From contig JANYFX010000198.1 of the NCBI GenBank assembly GCA_025359585.1, forward strand, positions 1-11,019: a stretch of 11,019 nucleotides of DNA. Direction: 5' to 3'. Every line of letters begins with the position of its first letter. The stretch's first letter is position 1. Source of the DNA: Rhizobacter sp. Lineage in GTDB: Bacteria > Pseudomonadota > Gammaproteobacteria > Burkholderiales > Burkholderiaceae_C. The position numbers and the translations under genes are program-made. This document shows, in pieces, positions 1 through 8,200 of the stretch. The notes below the pieces were generated by a model. The model was not told the origin of the DNA and did no database searches. It saw nothing but the letters and a program-made list of their open reading frames with translations.

Positions 1-210
1 CCCGACCGTGCCTTCGGCGACCGGCAACACCGCGTCGGCCGGCTTCATGAAGAAGAACGGCGCTTCACGCCCGCTGTGGCCCATCTCGATCGCGTGTTCC
101 ACGTAATTGCGGCCGACGCAGTAGATGCGGTGCACCGGAAACAGCGCCGTCGCAGCGCCCCCCTGAACCGGGACCGACGGGGTGACTGGCGGCGTGATGA
201 CAAAGCTCAT
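1..210 (-). CDS. Fumarylacetoacetate hydrolase family protein (5' end only)
   Basis: The minus strand is open from an ATG at 210-208 to the window edge, giving the first 70 residues. The sequence shows RIYCVGRNY at residues 28-36, an EMGH segment just after, and PFFFMKP at 51-57. These are hallmarks of the N-terminal part of the FAH family (fumarylpyruvate hydrolase / FAHD1-like enzymes), which cleave C-C bonds in beta-diketo acids, usually late in aromatic-acid degradation, with a divalent metal. The metal-binding acidic residues lie further downstream and are not visible, so the substrate cannot be assigned. The start is supported by AAGGA (plus-strand 220-224) ending 9 nt before the ATG. 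The gene diverges from the NUDIX gene and has no evident link to the adhesin locus. Confidence 0.85.
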   Translation of the reverse strand, partial: MSFVITPPVTPSVPVQGGAATALFPVHRIYCVGRNYVEHAIEMGHSGREAPFFFMKPADAVLPVAEGTVG

Positions 211-219
211 GATCGGGTT

Positions 220-224
220 TCCTT
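220..224 (-). promoter_or_regulatory. Ribosome binding site of the FAH-family gene
   Basis: On the minus strand this reads AAGGA, 9 nt before the ATG at 210-208. It is a good Shine-Dalgarno match and fixes that start. Confidence 0.6.
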
Positions 225-308
225 GTGGGGCATGGCGCGGCACTTGATGCGCCCGGAATGATGCCACGCAGCGCCGGGCCTTGTGCCGTTGGCGCGGCAC
301 CCGCACGC

Positions 309-314
309 TACACT
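309..314 (+). promoter_or_regulatory. Possible -10 element of the NUDIX gene (leaderless transcript?)
   Basis: TACACT lies 7 nt before the NUDIX ATG at 322 and resembles the sigma-70 -10 box. No Shine-Dalgarno sequence lies between it and the ATG. If it is used, transcription would begin at or within a base or two of the start codon. No good -35 box sits at the usual 16-18 nt spacing; TTGGCG at 289-294 is only 14 nt away. The call is tentative. Confidence 0.3.
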
Positions 315-321
315 GCGCCGC

Positions 322-867
322 ATGTTTACCCCCCGCAGCATCAAGCATTGCAAGGCCTGCGGCGGCGTGGCCGTGTACAGCGTGCCGGCCGACGACAACC
401 GCGAGCGCGCGACCTGCACGGTGTGCCACACGATCCACTACGAAAACCCGCTCAACGTGGTCGGCACGCTGCCGGTCTGGGGCGACCAGGTGCTGCTGTG
501 CAGGCGCAACATCGAGCCGCGCCGCGGCCTCTGGACGCTGCCCGCCGGCTTCATGGAGCTCGGCGAAACGATCGCCGAAGGCGCGCTGCGCGAAACCGTC
601 GAAGAGGCCGGCGCGCACATCGAGCTGCAGGGTTTGTACACGGTGCTCAACGTGGCCCGCGTCGGCCAGGTGCATCTGTTCTACCGCGCCCGTTTGCTCG
701 ACACCGAGTTCGCCCCCGGGCCCGAGAGCATCGAAGCCCAACTTTTCCACGAAGACGAGGTGCCCTGGGACGAGATCGCGTTTCGCACCACCCGCGAAAC
801 GCTGAAACGCTTCTTCGCCGACCACCGGCGGGGTCAATTCGACGTGTACGTTGCCGATATCGCGTGA
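322..867 (+). CDS. NUDIX hydrolase with N-terminal zinc ribbon
   Basis: This is a complete 181-residue protein. Residues 10-35 form a zinc ribbon of two CxxC pairs (C10/C13 and C32/C35). The NUDIX box runs from G76 to G97 with the pattern G-x5-E-x7-R-E-x2-E-E-x-G: E82, R90, E91, E94 and E95 supply the Mg-binding and catalytic acids. NUDIX enzymes hydrolyse a nucleoside diphosphate linked to another group. The NudC-like zinc ribbon suggests a dinucleotide or ADP-ribose-type substrate, but the exact one cannot be read from sequence. An ATG at 283 in the same frame would add 13 residues; the ATG at 322 is preferred because the protein then begins MFTPRSIKHCKACGG, placing the ribbon at the usual distance from the N-terminus. 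No Shine-Dalgarno is seen. The 24-nt gap to the transporter gene could allow read-through, but functional linkage is doubtful. Confidence 0.9.
   Translation: MFTPRSIKHCKACGGVAVYSVPADDNRERATCTVCHTIHYENPLNVVGTLPVWGDQVLLCRRNIEPRRGLWTLPAGFMELGETIAEGALRETVEEAGAHIELQGLYTVLNVARVGQVHLFYRARLLDTEFAPGPESIEAQLFHEDEVPWDEIAFRTTRETLKRFFADHRRGQFDVYVADIA
834..860 (+). promoter_or_regulatory. Candidate sigma-28 (FliA)-like promoter before the type I secretion operon
   Basis: TCAA (834-837), exactly 15 nt, then GCCGATAT (853-860). The enterobacterial FliA consensus is TAAA-N15-GCCGATAA, so this matches 3 of 4 and 7 of 8 positions with the canonical spacing. Transcription would start near 867-868, about 24 nt before the transporter ATG at 892. 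The element lies in the last codons of the NUDIX gene, so coding constraint could have produced it by chance. A second element with the same TCAA, spacing and GCCGATA core precedes the adhesin gene. Confidence 0.4.
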
Positions 868-891
868 TGCACACGTCCCACCCCTGATCGC

Positions 892-3126
892 ATGACCGAG
901 ATCTCTGCCTCGACCACCGCCACGCCGGTGGCCAGCGCCGCAGCAAAGCGCCTGCGTGAAGACCTGATCCACCCCGACCCCTTGCTCGACTGTCTGGTCG
1001 AGGTCTGCCGGCTGCATGGCCTGTCGGCATCGCGCGCTTCGCTGTCGGCGGCGCTGCCGCTCGAAGGTGGGCGCCTCTCGCTCGACCTGGCCGAGCGCGC
1101 CGCGGCGCGTGGCGGTTTGTCGGCCAAGGTTCAGCGCTTGACGCTCGAACGCATCGACGCCGCAGCCTTGCCGGCGATCCTGATCCTGAAAGACGAAACC
1201 GCCTGCGTGCTGATGGGTTGGGAGCCGGCCGACGAAATTACTGGTGCCTCCGGCGCCGCGCGTCTGCTGCTGCCTGAAACATCGCAAGGCACGGTCACGC
1301 TCACGCGCGACGAACTCGCGCAGCGCTTCACCGGCGTCGTGCTGTTCGCGCGCCCGCACTTCCGCTTCGACTCGCGCACCGAAGGCCGCACCAGGCCCGA
1401 CGGCGCAGCGCCCTCCGCACTCAAGTCGCGCCACTGGTTCTGGGGCGCGCTGCTGCAACAGCGATTCGTCTACCGCGACGTGCTGTGGGCGGCCTTGCTG
1501 ATCAACCTGTTCGCGCTCGCGTTCCCGATGTTCTCGATGAACGTGTACGACCGCGTCGTGCCCAACAACGCCATCGAGACCATGTGGGCCCTGGCCATCG
1601 GCGTCACGCTCGTGCTCGGCGCCGATCTGTTCATGCGCCTGCTGCGCAGCCACTTCGTCGACGAAGCGAGCGCGCGGGTCGACGTGCAGATCTCGGCCAA
1701 GCTGATGGAAAAAGTGCTCGGCATGCGGCTCGAACACCGGCCGGAATCGGTCGGTTCGTTCGCCGCCAGCCTGCGCGGCTTCGAGCAGGTGCGCGACTTC
1801 ATCGCGTCGAGCACCGTCACGGCGCTGATCGACCTGCCGTTCGCACTGCTGTTCGTGATCGTGATGGCCTGGATCTCGCCCTGGCTCGCGCTGCCGGTGA
1901 TCGTGGTCGGCGTGATCATCCTGATCCTCGGCTACGTGCTGCAAAACCGGCTGCACGAACTGTCGGAGACCACGTACAAGGCCGGTGCCATGCGCAACGC
2001 CACGCTGATCGAAAGCCTGACCGGCATCGAGACCATCAAGTCGCAAGGTGCCGAAAGCGTGGTGCAGGCGAAATGGGAACGCGCCAACGTGTTCCTGGCG
2101 CGCACCGGCGTGAAGATGCGCGCGCTCTCGTCGGCGGCGATGTACGGCACCAACCTGCTGTCGCAGGGTGTCACGGTTGCGATCCTGATCATCGGCGTCT
2201 ACCTGATCGGCCAGCGCGAGATGACGATGGGCGCGCTGATCGCGGCCAGCATGCTGTCGGGCCGTGCACTCGCACCGGCGGGCCAGATCGTCGGTCTGCT
2301 GATGCAGTACCAGGGCGCGCGCACGGCGCTCGACAACCTGAACAAGGTGATGGAAAAGCCGGTCGAGCGCCCGCTCGGCCAGGCCTTCATCCAGCGCGCG
2401 CAACTGCGTGGCGACATCGAGTTTCGCAACCTCAAGTTCAACTACCCGGGCCGGCAAGACTCGGCGCTCGACGGTCTGAGTTTCAAAATTGCGGCGGGCG
2501 AACACGTGGCGCTGATCGGCCGCGTGGGCTCGGGCAAGTCGACGATCCAGCGCCTGATCATGGGCCTGTACCAACCCACCGACGGCGCGGTGCTGCTCGA
2601 CGGCATCGATCTGCGCCAGCTCGACCCGGCCGACGTGCGCCGCAACCTCGGCTACGTGTCGCAAGACGTGACGCTGTTCTACGGCACGCTGCGCGAGAAC
2701 ATCGCCTTCGGCCTGCCGTACGCCGACGACTCGGCGGTGGTCGCCGCGGCCGACATCGCCGGCATGAGCGAGCTCGTCAACCGCCACCCGCGCGGCTTCG
2801 ACATGCCGGTGGGCGAACGTGGCGAGTCGCTCTCGGGTGGCCAGCGCCAGAGCGTGGGCCTGGCCCGCGCGGTGCTGCACAACGCGCCGATCCTGCTGCT
2901 CGACGAACCCACCAGCGCGATGGACTTTTCGACCGAAGCGCAGATCACCGCCCGTGTGAGCGCCTTCGCGCAGAACAAGACCGTGGTGCTGGTGACGCAC
3001 CGCACCTCGATGCTCGCGATGGTCACCCGCGTGATCGTGATCGACGGCGGGCGCATCGTTGCCGATGGCCCGCGCGACCGCATCATGGAAGCACTCGCCA
3101 GCGGGCGCGTGGCGAAAGCGGCATGA
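892..3126 (+). CDS. Type I secretion ABC transporter/permease, LapB/LssB type
   Basis: This 744-residue inner-membrane exporter subunit would power secretion of the adhesin encoded downstream. Residues 20-165 form a peptidase-C39-like domain. Its DPLLDCLVEVCRLHG segment does not put a cysteine at the catalytic spacing from HG, so it is probably a non-cleaving substrate-binding domain, as in LapB. Hydrophobic segments at about 195-215, 225-245, 305-350 and 420-465 form the permease, including the NVYDRVVPNNA motif typical of this family. The ATPase domain has Walker A GRVGSGKST (543-551, K549), Q-loop Q591, signature LSGGQRQ (647-653), Walker B ILLLDEP (667-673, E672) and switch H703, so it looks catalytically intact. 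Length is normal for the family. The ATG at 892 has no clear Shine-Dalgarno, but no better start is seen. The stop overlaps the next start (ATGA), implying translational coupling. Confidence 0.93.
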   Translation: MTEISASTTATPVASAAAKRLREDLIHPDPLLDCLVEVCRLHGLSASRASLSAALPLEGGRLSLDLAERAAARGGLSAKVQRLTLERIDAAALPAILILKDETACVLMGWEPADEITGASGAARLLLPETSQGTVTLTRDELAQRFTGVVLFARPHFRFDSRTEGRTRPDGAAPSALKSRHWFWGALLQQRFVYRDVLWAALLINLFALAFPMFSMNVYDRVVPNNAIETMWALAIGVTLVLGADLFMRLLRSHFVDEASARVDVQISAKLMEKVLGMRLEHRPESVGSFAASLRGFEQVRDFIASSTVTALIDLPFALLFVIVMAWISPWLALPVIVVGVIILILGYVLQNRLHELSETTYKAGAMRNATLIESLTGIETIKSQGAESVVQAKWERANVFLARTGVKMRALSSAAMYGTNLLSQGVTVAILIIGVYLIGQREMTMGALIAASMLSGRALAPAGQIVGLLMQYQGARTALDNLNKVMEKPVERPLGQAFIQRAQLRGDIEFRNLKFNYPGRQDSALDGLSFKIAAGEHVALIGRVGSGKSTIQRLIMGLYQPTDGAVLLDGIDLRQLDPADVRRNLGYVSQDVTLFYGTLRENIAFGLPYADDSAVVAAADIAGMSELVNRHPRGFDMPVGERGESLSGGQRQSVGLARAVLHNAPILLLDEPTSAMDFSTEAQITARVSAFAQNKTVVLVTHRTSMLAMVTRVIVIDGGRIVADGPRDRIMEALASGRVAKAA

Positions 3127-4625
3127 GCAACAACGAGCCGATCGAGCCGGTCGAAGTGGCGGCGAGTGCAGCGCCCTCTCCGGCACCGGCACCTGCGTTG
3201 CTGCCGGCCGCGCCCGCGCCCCAACCGCTGGTGCTGCGCGGGCTGGAGCGCATCCGCGTCGCGCTCGAGCCGCTGACAAAACGGGTCTTCGGCTCGGCGG
3301 TGGCCGACGAAGAAGCCGACCGTGCCGGCTTTCGCAGCTTCGAGCTGCAGGCCACCGAAGTGATGTCGCGTGCGCAAACGCAGCGTGCGCAGAAGATCGT
3401 GCGTGCTGCGGTCGTCGTGGTGCTGTTGCTGATCCTGTGGGCCTCGCTCGCGCGTGTCGATGAAATCACCAAGGGCGACGCGCGCGTGATCTCGTCGAGG
3501 CAGCTGCAGCTGATTCAGTCCTTCGACGGCGGCGTGGTCTCCGAGATCCTCGTCAAGGAAGGCCAGGTGGTCGAAAAAGACCAGCTGCTGCTCAAGATCG
3601 ACGAGACCCGCGCGACCTCGGGCGTGCGCGAAAGCGCGGCGCAGGGTTTTGCATTGCGCGCACGCCAGGCGCGGCTGCGCGCGCTCGCAGAAGGCTCGGC
3701 TTTTCTGCCGCCGCCTCCGGGCGACAGCCCGGCCGAAACACGCATCGTCGAAGAAGAACGGCGCTTGTACGAAACCCGGCTGTCCGAACTCAATACCCAG
3801 CTCGCCATCAACCGCCAGCAACTCGAACAGCGCCAGCAGGAGCTGACCGAGATGCGCTCGCGCAAGGGCGCGGCCGAGCGCGGGCTCGAGCTGAGCCTGC
3901 AGGAACTCGCCAAGACCAAACCGCTGCTGGCCAGCGGCGCGGTGTCCGAGGTCGACATCCTGCGCCTGGACCGCGAGGTGTCGAAAGGCCGAGGCGATGC
4001 CGAACAGGCCGGTGCGCAGATCAGCCGCGTGCAGGCCGCCATCGGCGAAGCGCAGCGCAAGATCCAGGAAACCGAACTGGCTTTCCGCAACGACGCGCGC
4101 AAGGACATGGCCGACGTGATGGGCAAGCTCAACGCGCTGAACCAGGGTGCCGTGGCACTCACCGACAAGGTCGACAAGTCGCAGATCAAGAGCCCCGTGC
4201 GCGGGCGCGTGCAGCGCCTGCTGGCCAACACCGTGGGCGGCGTGGTGCAGCCGGGCAAGGACATCGTCGAGATCGTGCCGCTCGACGACGTGCTCGTGCT
4301 CGAAGCCAAGGTCCAGCCGCGCGACATCGCTTTCATCCACCCCGGTCAGGCCGCCACGGTCAAGTTCACCGCCTACGATTTTTCGATCTACGGCGGCCTG
4401 GCGGCCGAAGTAGAAAACATCAGCCCCGACACCGTGCTCGACGAGCGCGGCAACGCTTTTTATCTGGTGCGGGTGCGCACCACCCAGGCCAACTTCGGCG
4501 AAAAGATGCCGGTCATCCCCGGCATGACGGCCGAGGTCGACGTGCTCACCGGCAACAAGACGGTGATGTCTTATCTGCTCAAGCCCATCCTCAAGGGCAA
4601 GGCCTACGCGCTGCGCGAGCGCTGA
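3123..4625 (+). CDS. HlyD-family type I secretion membrane fusion protein (LapC type)
   Basis: This 500-residue periplasmic adaptor would link the inner-membrane ABC transporter to a TolC-like outer-membrane channel. Residues 1-38 are a Pro/Ala-rich cytoplasmic tail, longer than needed for anchoring. A single transmembrane helix spans about 92-110 (AAVVVVLLLILWASLA). A biotinyl/lipoyl-like half-motif follows at about 135-162 (GGVVSEILVKEGQVVEKDQ), then a long Glu/Gln/Arg-rich coiled-coil hairpin to about 350. The second lipoyl half and beta-barrel begin at IKSPVRGRVQ near 355, and the C-terminus ends in the family's usual LLKPIL...ALRER. The reading frame is open far upstream inside the transporter gene, but the true start is the ATG at 3123, in the ATGA overlap with the transporter stop. 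No TolC gene follows, so the outer-membrane partner must be encoded elsewhere. Confidence 0.93.
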   Translation: MSNNEPIEPVEVAASAAPSPAPAPALLPAAPAPQPLVLRGLERIRVALEPLTKRVFGSAVADEEADRAGFRSFELQATEVMSRAQTQRAQKIVRAAVVVVLLLILWASLARVDEITKGDARVISSRQLQLIQSFDGGVVSEILVKEGQVVEKDQLLLKIDETRATSGVRESAAQGFALRARQARLRALAEGSAFLPPPPGDSPAETRIVEEERRLYETRLSELNTQLAINRQQLEQRQQELTEMRSRKGAAERGLELSLQELAKTKPLLASGAVSEVDILRLDREVSKGRGDAEQAGAQISRVQAAIGEAQRKIQETELAFRNDARKDMADVMGKLNALNQGAVALTDKVDKSQIKSPVRGRVQRLLANTVGGVVQPGKDIVEIVPLDDVLVLEAKVQPRDIAFIHPGQAATVKFTAYDFSIYGGLAAEVENISPDTVLDERGNAFYLVRVRTTQANFGEKMPVIPGMTAEVDVLTGNKTVMSYLLKPILKGKAYALRER

Positions 4626-4632
4626 GCGGCTT

Positions 4633-4653
4633 CGGCGCCGCGCTTTGGCGCCG
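4633..4653 (+). terminator. Possible hairpin (weak or partial terminator) after the fusion-protein gene
   Basis: CGGCGCC (4633-4639) and GGCGCCG (4647-4653) can pair as a 7-bp all-GC stem around a 7-nt loop, 8 nt after the stop codon. No T-run follows, so it is not a classical intrinsic terminator. The same bases also form a 10-bp direct repeat, GGCGCCGCGC, at 4634-4643 and 4647-4656. Confidence 0.3.
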
Positions 4654-4691
4654 CGCGTGACAAACCACACCTGAACGCTGGCGCAAAGGCC

Positions 4692-4718
4692 TCAAGCGTT
4701 GCATTGCTCTGCCGATAG
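4692..4718 (+). promoter_or_regulatory. Candidate sigma-28 (FliA)-like promoter of the adhesin gene
   Basis: TCAA (4692-4695), exactly 15 nt, then GCCGATAG (4711-4718), against the enterobacterial FliA consensus TAAA-N15-GCCGATAA: 3 of 4 and 7 of 8 matches at canonical spacing. This copy is noncoding, so it is freer of coding constraint than the one at 834-860. Transcription would begin near 4725, leaving a leader of about 165 nt. Recognition by FliA is an inference from the consensus; no flagellar gene is visible. Confidence 0.45.
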
Positions 4719-4753
4719 ACCGCTGAGCACCGGAGCGCCGCGAAAGCGCCGGC

Positions 4754-4829
4754 TGCCTTATTGACTCAGAAACTGCGGTCTTCGGTGATTGAGTTCACAT
4801 TCGACTTGCCGATTGCCACACATAAGGCA
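4754..4829. repeat. 8-bp inverted repeat in the presumed adhesin leader
   Basis: TGCCTTAT (4754-4761) and ATAAGGCA (4822-4829) are perfect reverse complements with 60 nt between them. They could close a long stem-loop in the leader RNA or be two half-sites for a DNA-binding protein. Chance occurrence is possible at this length. Confidence 0.35.
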
Positions 4830-4878
4830 AACGCCCTCGGTTACGCTCCGTCACAACCCACATCGTCATATATGCAGC

Positions 4879-4882
4879 AAGG
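4879..4882 (+). promoter_or_regulatory. Ribosome binding site deciding the adhesin start
   Basis: AAGG ends 7 nt before the ATG at 4890. An in-frame ATG at 4872, six codons upstream, lacks such a site, so 4890 is chosen. The resulting protein starts MPTIQSNSGTVTG, with the retention module beginning almost at once, as in known LapA proteins. Confidence 0.65.
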
Positions 4883-4889
4883 TCATCTC

Positions 4890-5254
4890 ATGCCCACGAT
4901 CCAATCGAACTCCGGCACCGTCACCGGTTTGCGGGGCACCGCCCTGCGCCGCGGCCCGGATGGCAAGATGCACCCGCTGAAGATCGGCGATCTGGTGGTC
5001 ACCGGCGACGTGATCCTGACCTCGCAAGACGGCATCGTCCAGATCGAGTCGCCCGCCGACGGCACGCGCACCGCGAAGCCGGCCCAAGGCGACGAGATCG
5101 ACCGGGTCATCACCGGCCTGAACGAGGGCGACAGCCAGGCCGCCACGGCCGCCGGTCTGAACGGCGGCGGCGACGGCAACCTGCAGGAAGGCCTGCGCGT
5201 CGAGCGCATCAGCGAAGCGCTCACGCCAGATGGCTTGTTCCAGAACACCGTGAC
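4890..5254 (+). other. LapA-type N-terminal retention module and linker
   Basis: These first ~120 residues of the adhesin show the compact fold pattern of retention modules: GTVTGLRGTALRR, then GD at 33-34, GDVILT at 39-44 and a short IVQIESPADG strand. The TAAG motif follows, then a Gly/Asn linker and a conserved-looking RVERISEALTPDGLF stretch. In LapA this module plugs the TolC-like pore and keeps the adhesin on the cell surface. Confidence 0.8.
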
Positions 5255-8200
5255 ACGCACACCCGTGGTCCTGCCCGACGGTGGCGGCCGGCAGGAAACG
5301 ACGACCAGCACCGTCCCGCCGCTGAGCGCGGGTTCGGGCTCGATCACGGCGATCGAACAAGGTGCGCAGGTCAACCTCGGGCTGCCCCTGCCCGGCGGCG
5401 CAGGCCCGACCGCCACGGTCACGATCGACCGCCTGCCGGTGATCGGCGAAATCCACAAGGCCGACGGTTCACTGGTGTCAGGCAACACCGTGCTCACGCT
5501 GGCCGACCTGCCCGGCCTGGTTTATGTGCCGCCGGCCGACTACATGCCCGGCACGCCGGTCGGCGACTTCAGCTACACCGTCGTGAGCGGCACCGCAGCC
5601 GCGAGCGGCACGGTGAGCGTCGGCGTCACAGCGGTGAACGACGCCCCCGTGGCCACGCCGGTGACGGCCTCGGGCCTCGAAGACGGCAACATTCCGATTT
5701 CGCTCGGTGGCACCGATGTCGACGGCCGCGTGGTCGGCGTCACGGTCACCAGCCTGCCCGCTGGCAGCAAGCTGCTGCTGGCCGACGGGGTGACCGTGGT
5801 CAGCGCCGGCCAGACACTCACGCCCTCACAGGCCGCCGGGCTGCTGTTCAAACCGGCGCCCGATTTCAACGGCAGCACCGGCCTGAGCTTCACGGTGACC
5901 GACGACTCTGGCGCCACGTCGGCCCCGGCCAACGTCAGCGTATTCGTCTCCCCGGTGAACGACGCGCCCGTCGCGAACCCGGGCGGCGCCGGCAGCGGGC
6001 TCGAAGACCAGCCCGTGCCGGTCAGCCTGGGCGGCACCGATGTCGACGGCAGCGTCGTGTCGGTCAGCGTCACGGCCTTGCCCACGAACGGCGTCTTGTA
6101 CCTGCAAGGCGGCGTGACGCCGGTCGTGGCCGGCGCAGCGCTGACCCCGGCCCAGGCAGCGAACCTGGTGTTCGTTCCTGCGCCCGATTTCAACGGCCTG
6201 AGCCCGATCACGTTCACGGTCACCGACAACCTCGGCAGCGTCTCCACACCGGCGACGGCGCAGATCACGGTCGCCCCGGTCAACGACGCGCCGGTGGCGA
6301 ACGCCGACACGGCCACATTGCTCGAAGACACGCCCGCCAGCGGCAACGTGCTCGCCAACGACACCGACATCGACGGCCCCGCGCTCACGGTCAGCCAGTT
6401 CAGCGTGGGCGGCACGACCTACAGCGCCGGCAGCACGGCGACGCTGCCCGGCATCGGCAACCTCGTGATGCTGGCCGACGGCAGCTACACCTTCACGCCG
6501 GCACCGAACTTCAACGGCGCGGTGCCGACCGTCAGCTACACCGCGACCGATGGCACAGCCACGTCCACCAGCACGCTCAGCTTGAGCGTTACGCCGCAGA
6601 ACGACGCGCCGACGGCGAACGACGATCTGGCTTCGACGCCGATCAACGCACCGGTGACGATCGCCGTTCTGGCCAACGACCGCGACGTGGACGGCGACCC
6701 GATCACTGTCACCGGTGCCACGCTCGCCAACCCCGCGCAAGGCACGGTCAGCGTCAACCCCGATGGCACCCTCGCCTTCACGCCGGCCGCCAACTTCGTC
6801 GGCTCGGTGCTGATCAGCTACACCGTCACCGACCCGTCGGGCGCCGTGAGCACCGCCCATGTCACGGTCAACGTGGGCACCAACACGCCGCCCACCGGCA
6901 CCGACGCCACGCGCACGCTCGCCGAAGACAGCAGCTACACCATGCAAGCGGGCGACTTCGGCTTTGCCGACGCCGACAGCGGCCAGACCTTCGCCAACGC
7001 ACGCATCGACACCTTGCCGGCCGCTGGCAGCCTGCGGCTCGACGGCGTGGCCGTGGTGGTCGGTCAGATCGTCTCGGCCGCCGACATCGCCGCCGGCAAG
7101 CTCGTCTTCGTGCCCGCTGCCGATGGCAACGGCGCGCCCTACGCGAGCTTCGGCTTCAGCGTGCAGGACAGCGCAGGTGCGTTCGATGCGGCGCCCAACA
7201 CGATCACGTTGAACGTGACGCCAGTGCCCGATGCCGCCGTGATCGGCGGCCAGGCCACGGGTGCGACCGTGGAAGACACGACGCTCACCGCGACAGGCAC
7301 GCTCACGGTCACCGACCCCGACGCCGGCGAAGCCGCGTTCGTCGTGCAGACGGCGGTGGCGGGTGCACACGGTTCGTTCAGCATCGATGCGGCCGGCGTG
7401 TGGACCTACACGCTGAACAACGCCGACCCGGCCGTTCAGGCGCTCGGTGCCGGCCAGACCTTGCCCAGCGAGACCTTCACCGTGCACAGCATCGACGGCA
7501 CGGCGCAGGTCGTCACCGTCAGCATCACCGGCACCAACGACGCTGCGCTGCTCGGCTCGGCAACGGTCAATCTGACCGAGACCAATGCCGTGCTCACGAC
7601 CGGCGGCGCGCTGAGCATCAGTGATGTGGACAGTCCGGCAACGTTCGTCGCGCAGACCGGAACGGTCGGTACCTACGGCACCTTCGCGATCAACGCCGCT
7701 GGCGTGTGGACTTACACCGCCAGCTCGGCTCACAACGAATTCGTCGGCGGCACGACTTACAGCGAGACATTCTCCGTTGCCTCGGCCGACGGCACCACGA
7801 GCAGTGTCACCGTCAACATCCTCGGCACCAACGACGCGGCCGTGCTCGGCTCGGCCACGATCAACCTGACTGAGACCAACGCGGTCCTCACTGCGAACGG
7901 CTCGCTGACCGCGTCCGATCTGGACAGCCCTGCCACCTTCGTGGCACAGCCTGGGACCGTGGGCACCTATGGCACGTTCGCGATCAACCCAGCAGGCGTC
8001 TGGACCTACACCGCCAGTTCGGCCCACAACGAGTTCGTCGCCGGCACGACTTACAGCGAAACCTTTGTCGTTGCGTCCGCCGACGGCACCACGAGCAGCG
8101 TCACGGTCAACATCCTTGGTACGAACGACGCCGCCGTGCTCAGCACCGCCACCGTCAACCTCGCCGAGACCAATGCCGTGCTCACGGCCGGCGGCTCTCT

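Larger units (their letters stand above)
4626..4889 (+). other. 264-bp intergenic region before the adhesin gene
   Basis: No coding sequence is supported here. It holds a GC-rich hairpin just after the fusion-protein stop, a sigma-28-like promoter candidate, an 8-bp inverted repeat with 60 nt between arms, and the adhesin ribosome binding site. It is less GC-rich than its flanks, especially from 4755 to 4880. TTGACT at 4761-4766 resembles a -35 box but has no convincing -10 partner. The size and content suggest the adhesin gene has its own promoter instead of depending only on read-through. Confidence 0.6.

Noticed and set aside
1485..3122. Upstream extension of the HlyD-family frame into the transporter gene.
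   Set aside because: The extension is out of frame with the transporter, Arg/Pro-rich and unlike HlyD proteins. The ATGA overlap at 3123 gives the normal start.
2679..4670. A 663-codon minus-strand open frame opposite the transporter and fusion-protein genes.
   Set aside because: It lies over two confidently identified genes, resembles no family, and is Arg/His/Leu-rich as expected for an antisense frame in GC-rich DNA.
4681..4712. Possible sigma-54 (-24/-12) promoter.
   Set aside because: The GG and GC pairs are 11 nt apart instead of the required 10, and the surrounding bases match poorly.
5145..5156. Signal-peptidase or double-glycine leader cleavage at the adhesin N-terminus.
   Set aside because: There is no hydrophobic signal segment. 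The GGG at 98-100 (MQQ numbering) lies in a linker past the retention module, and the exporter's C39 domain looks inactive.
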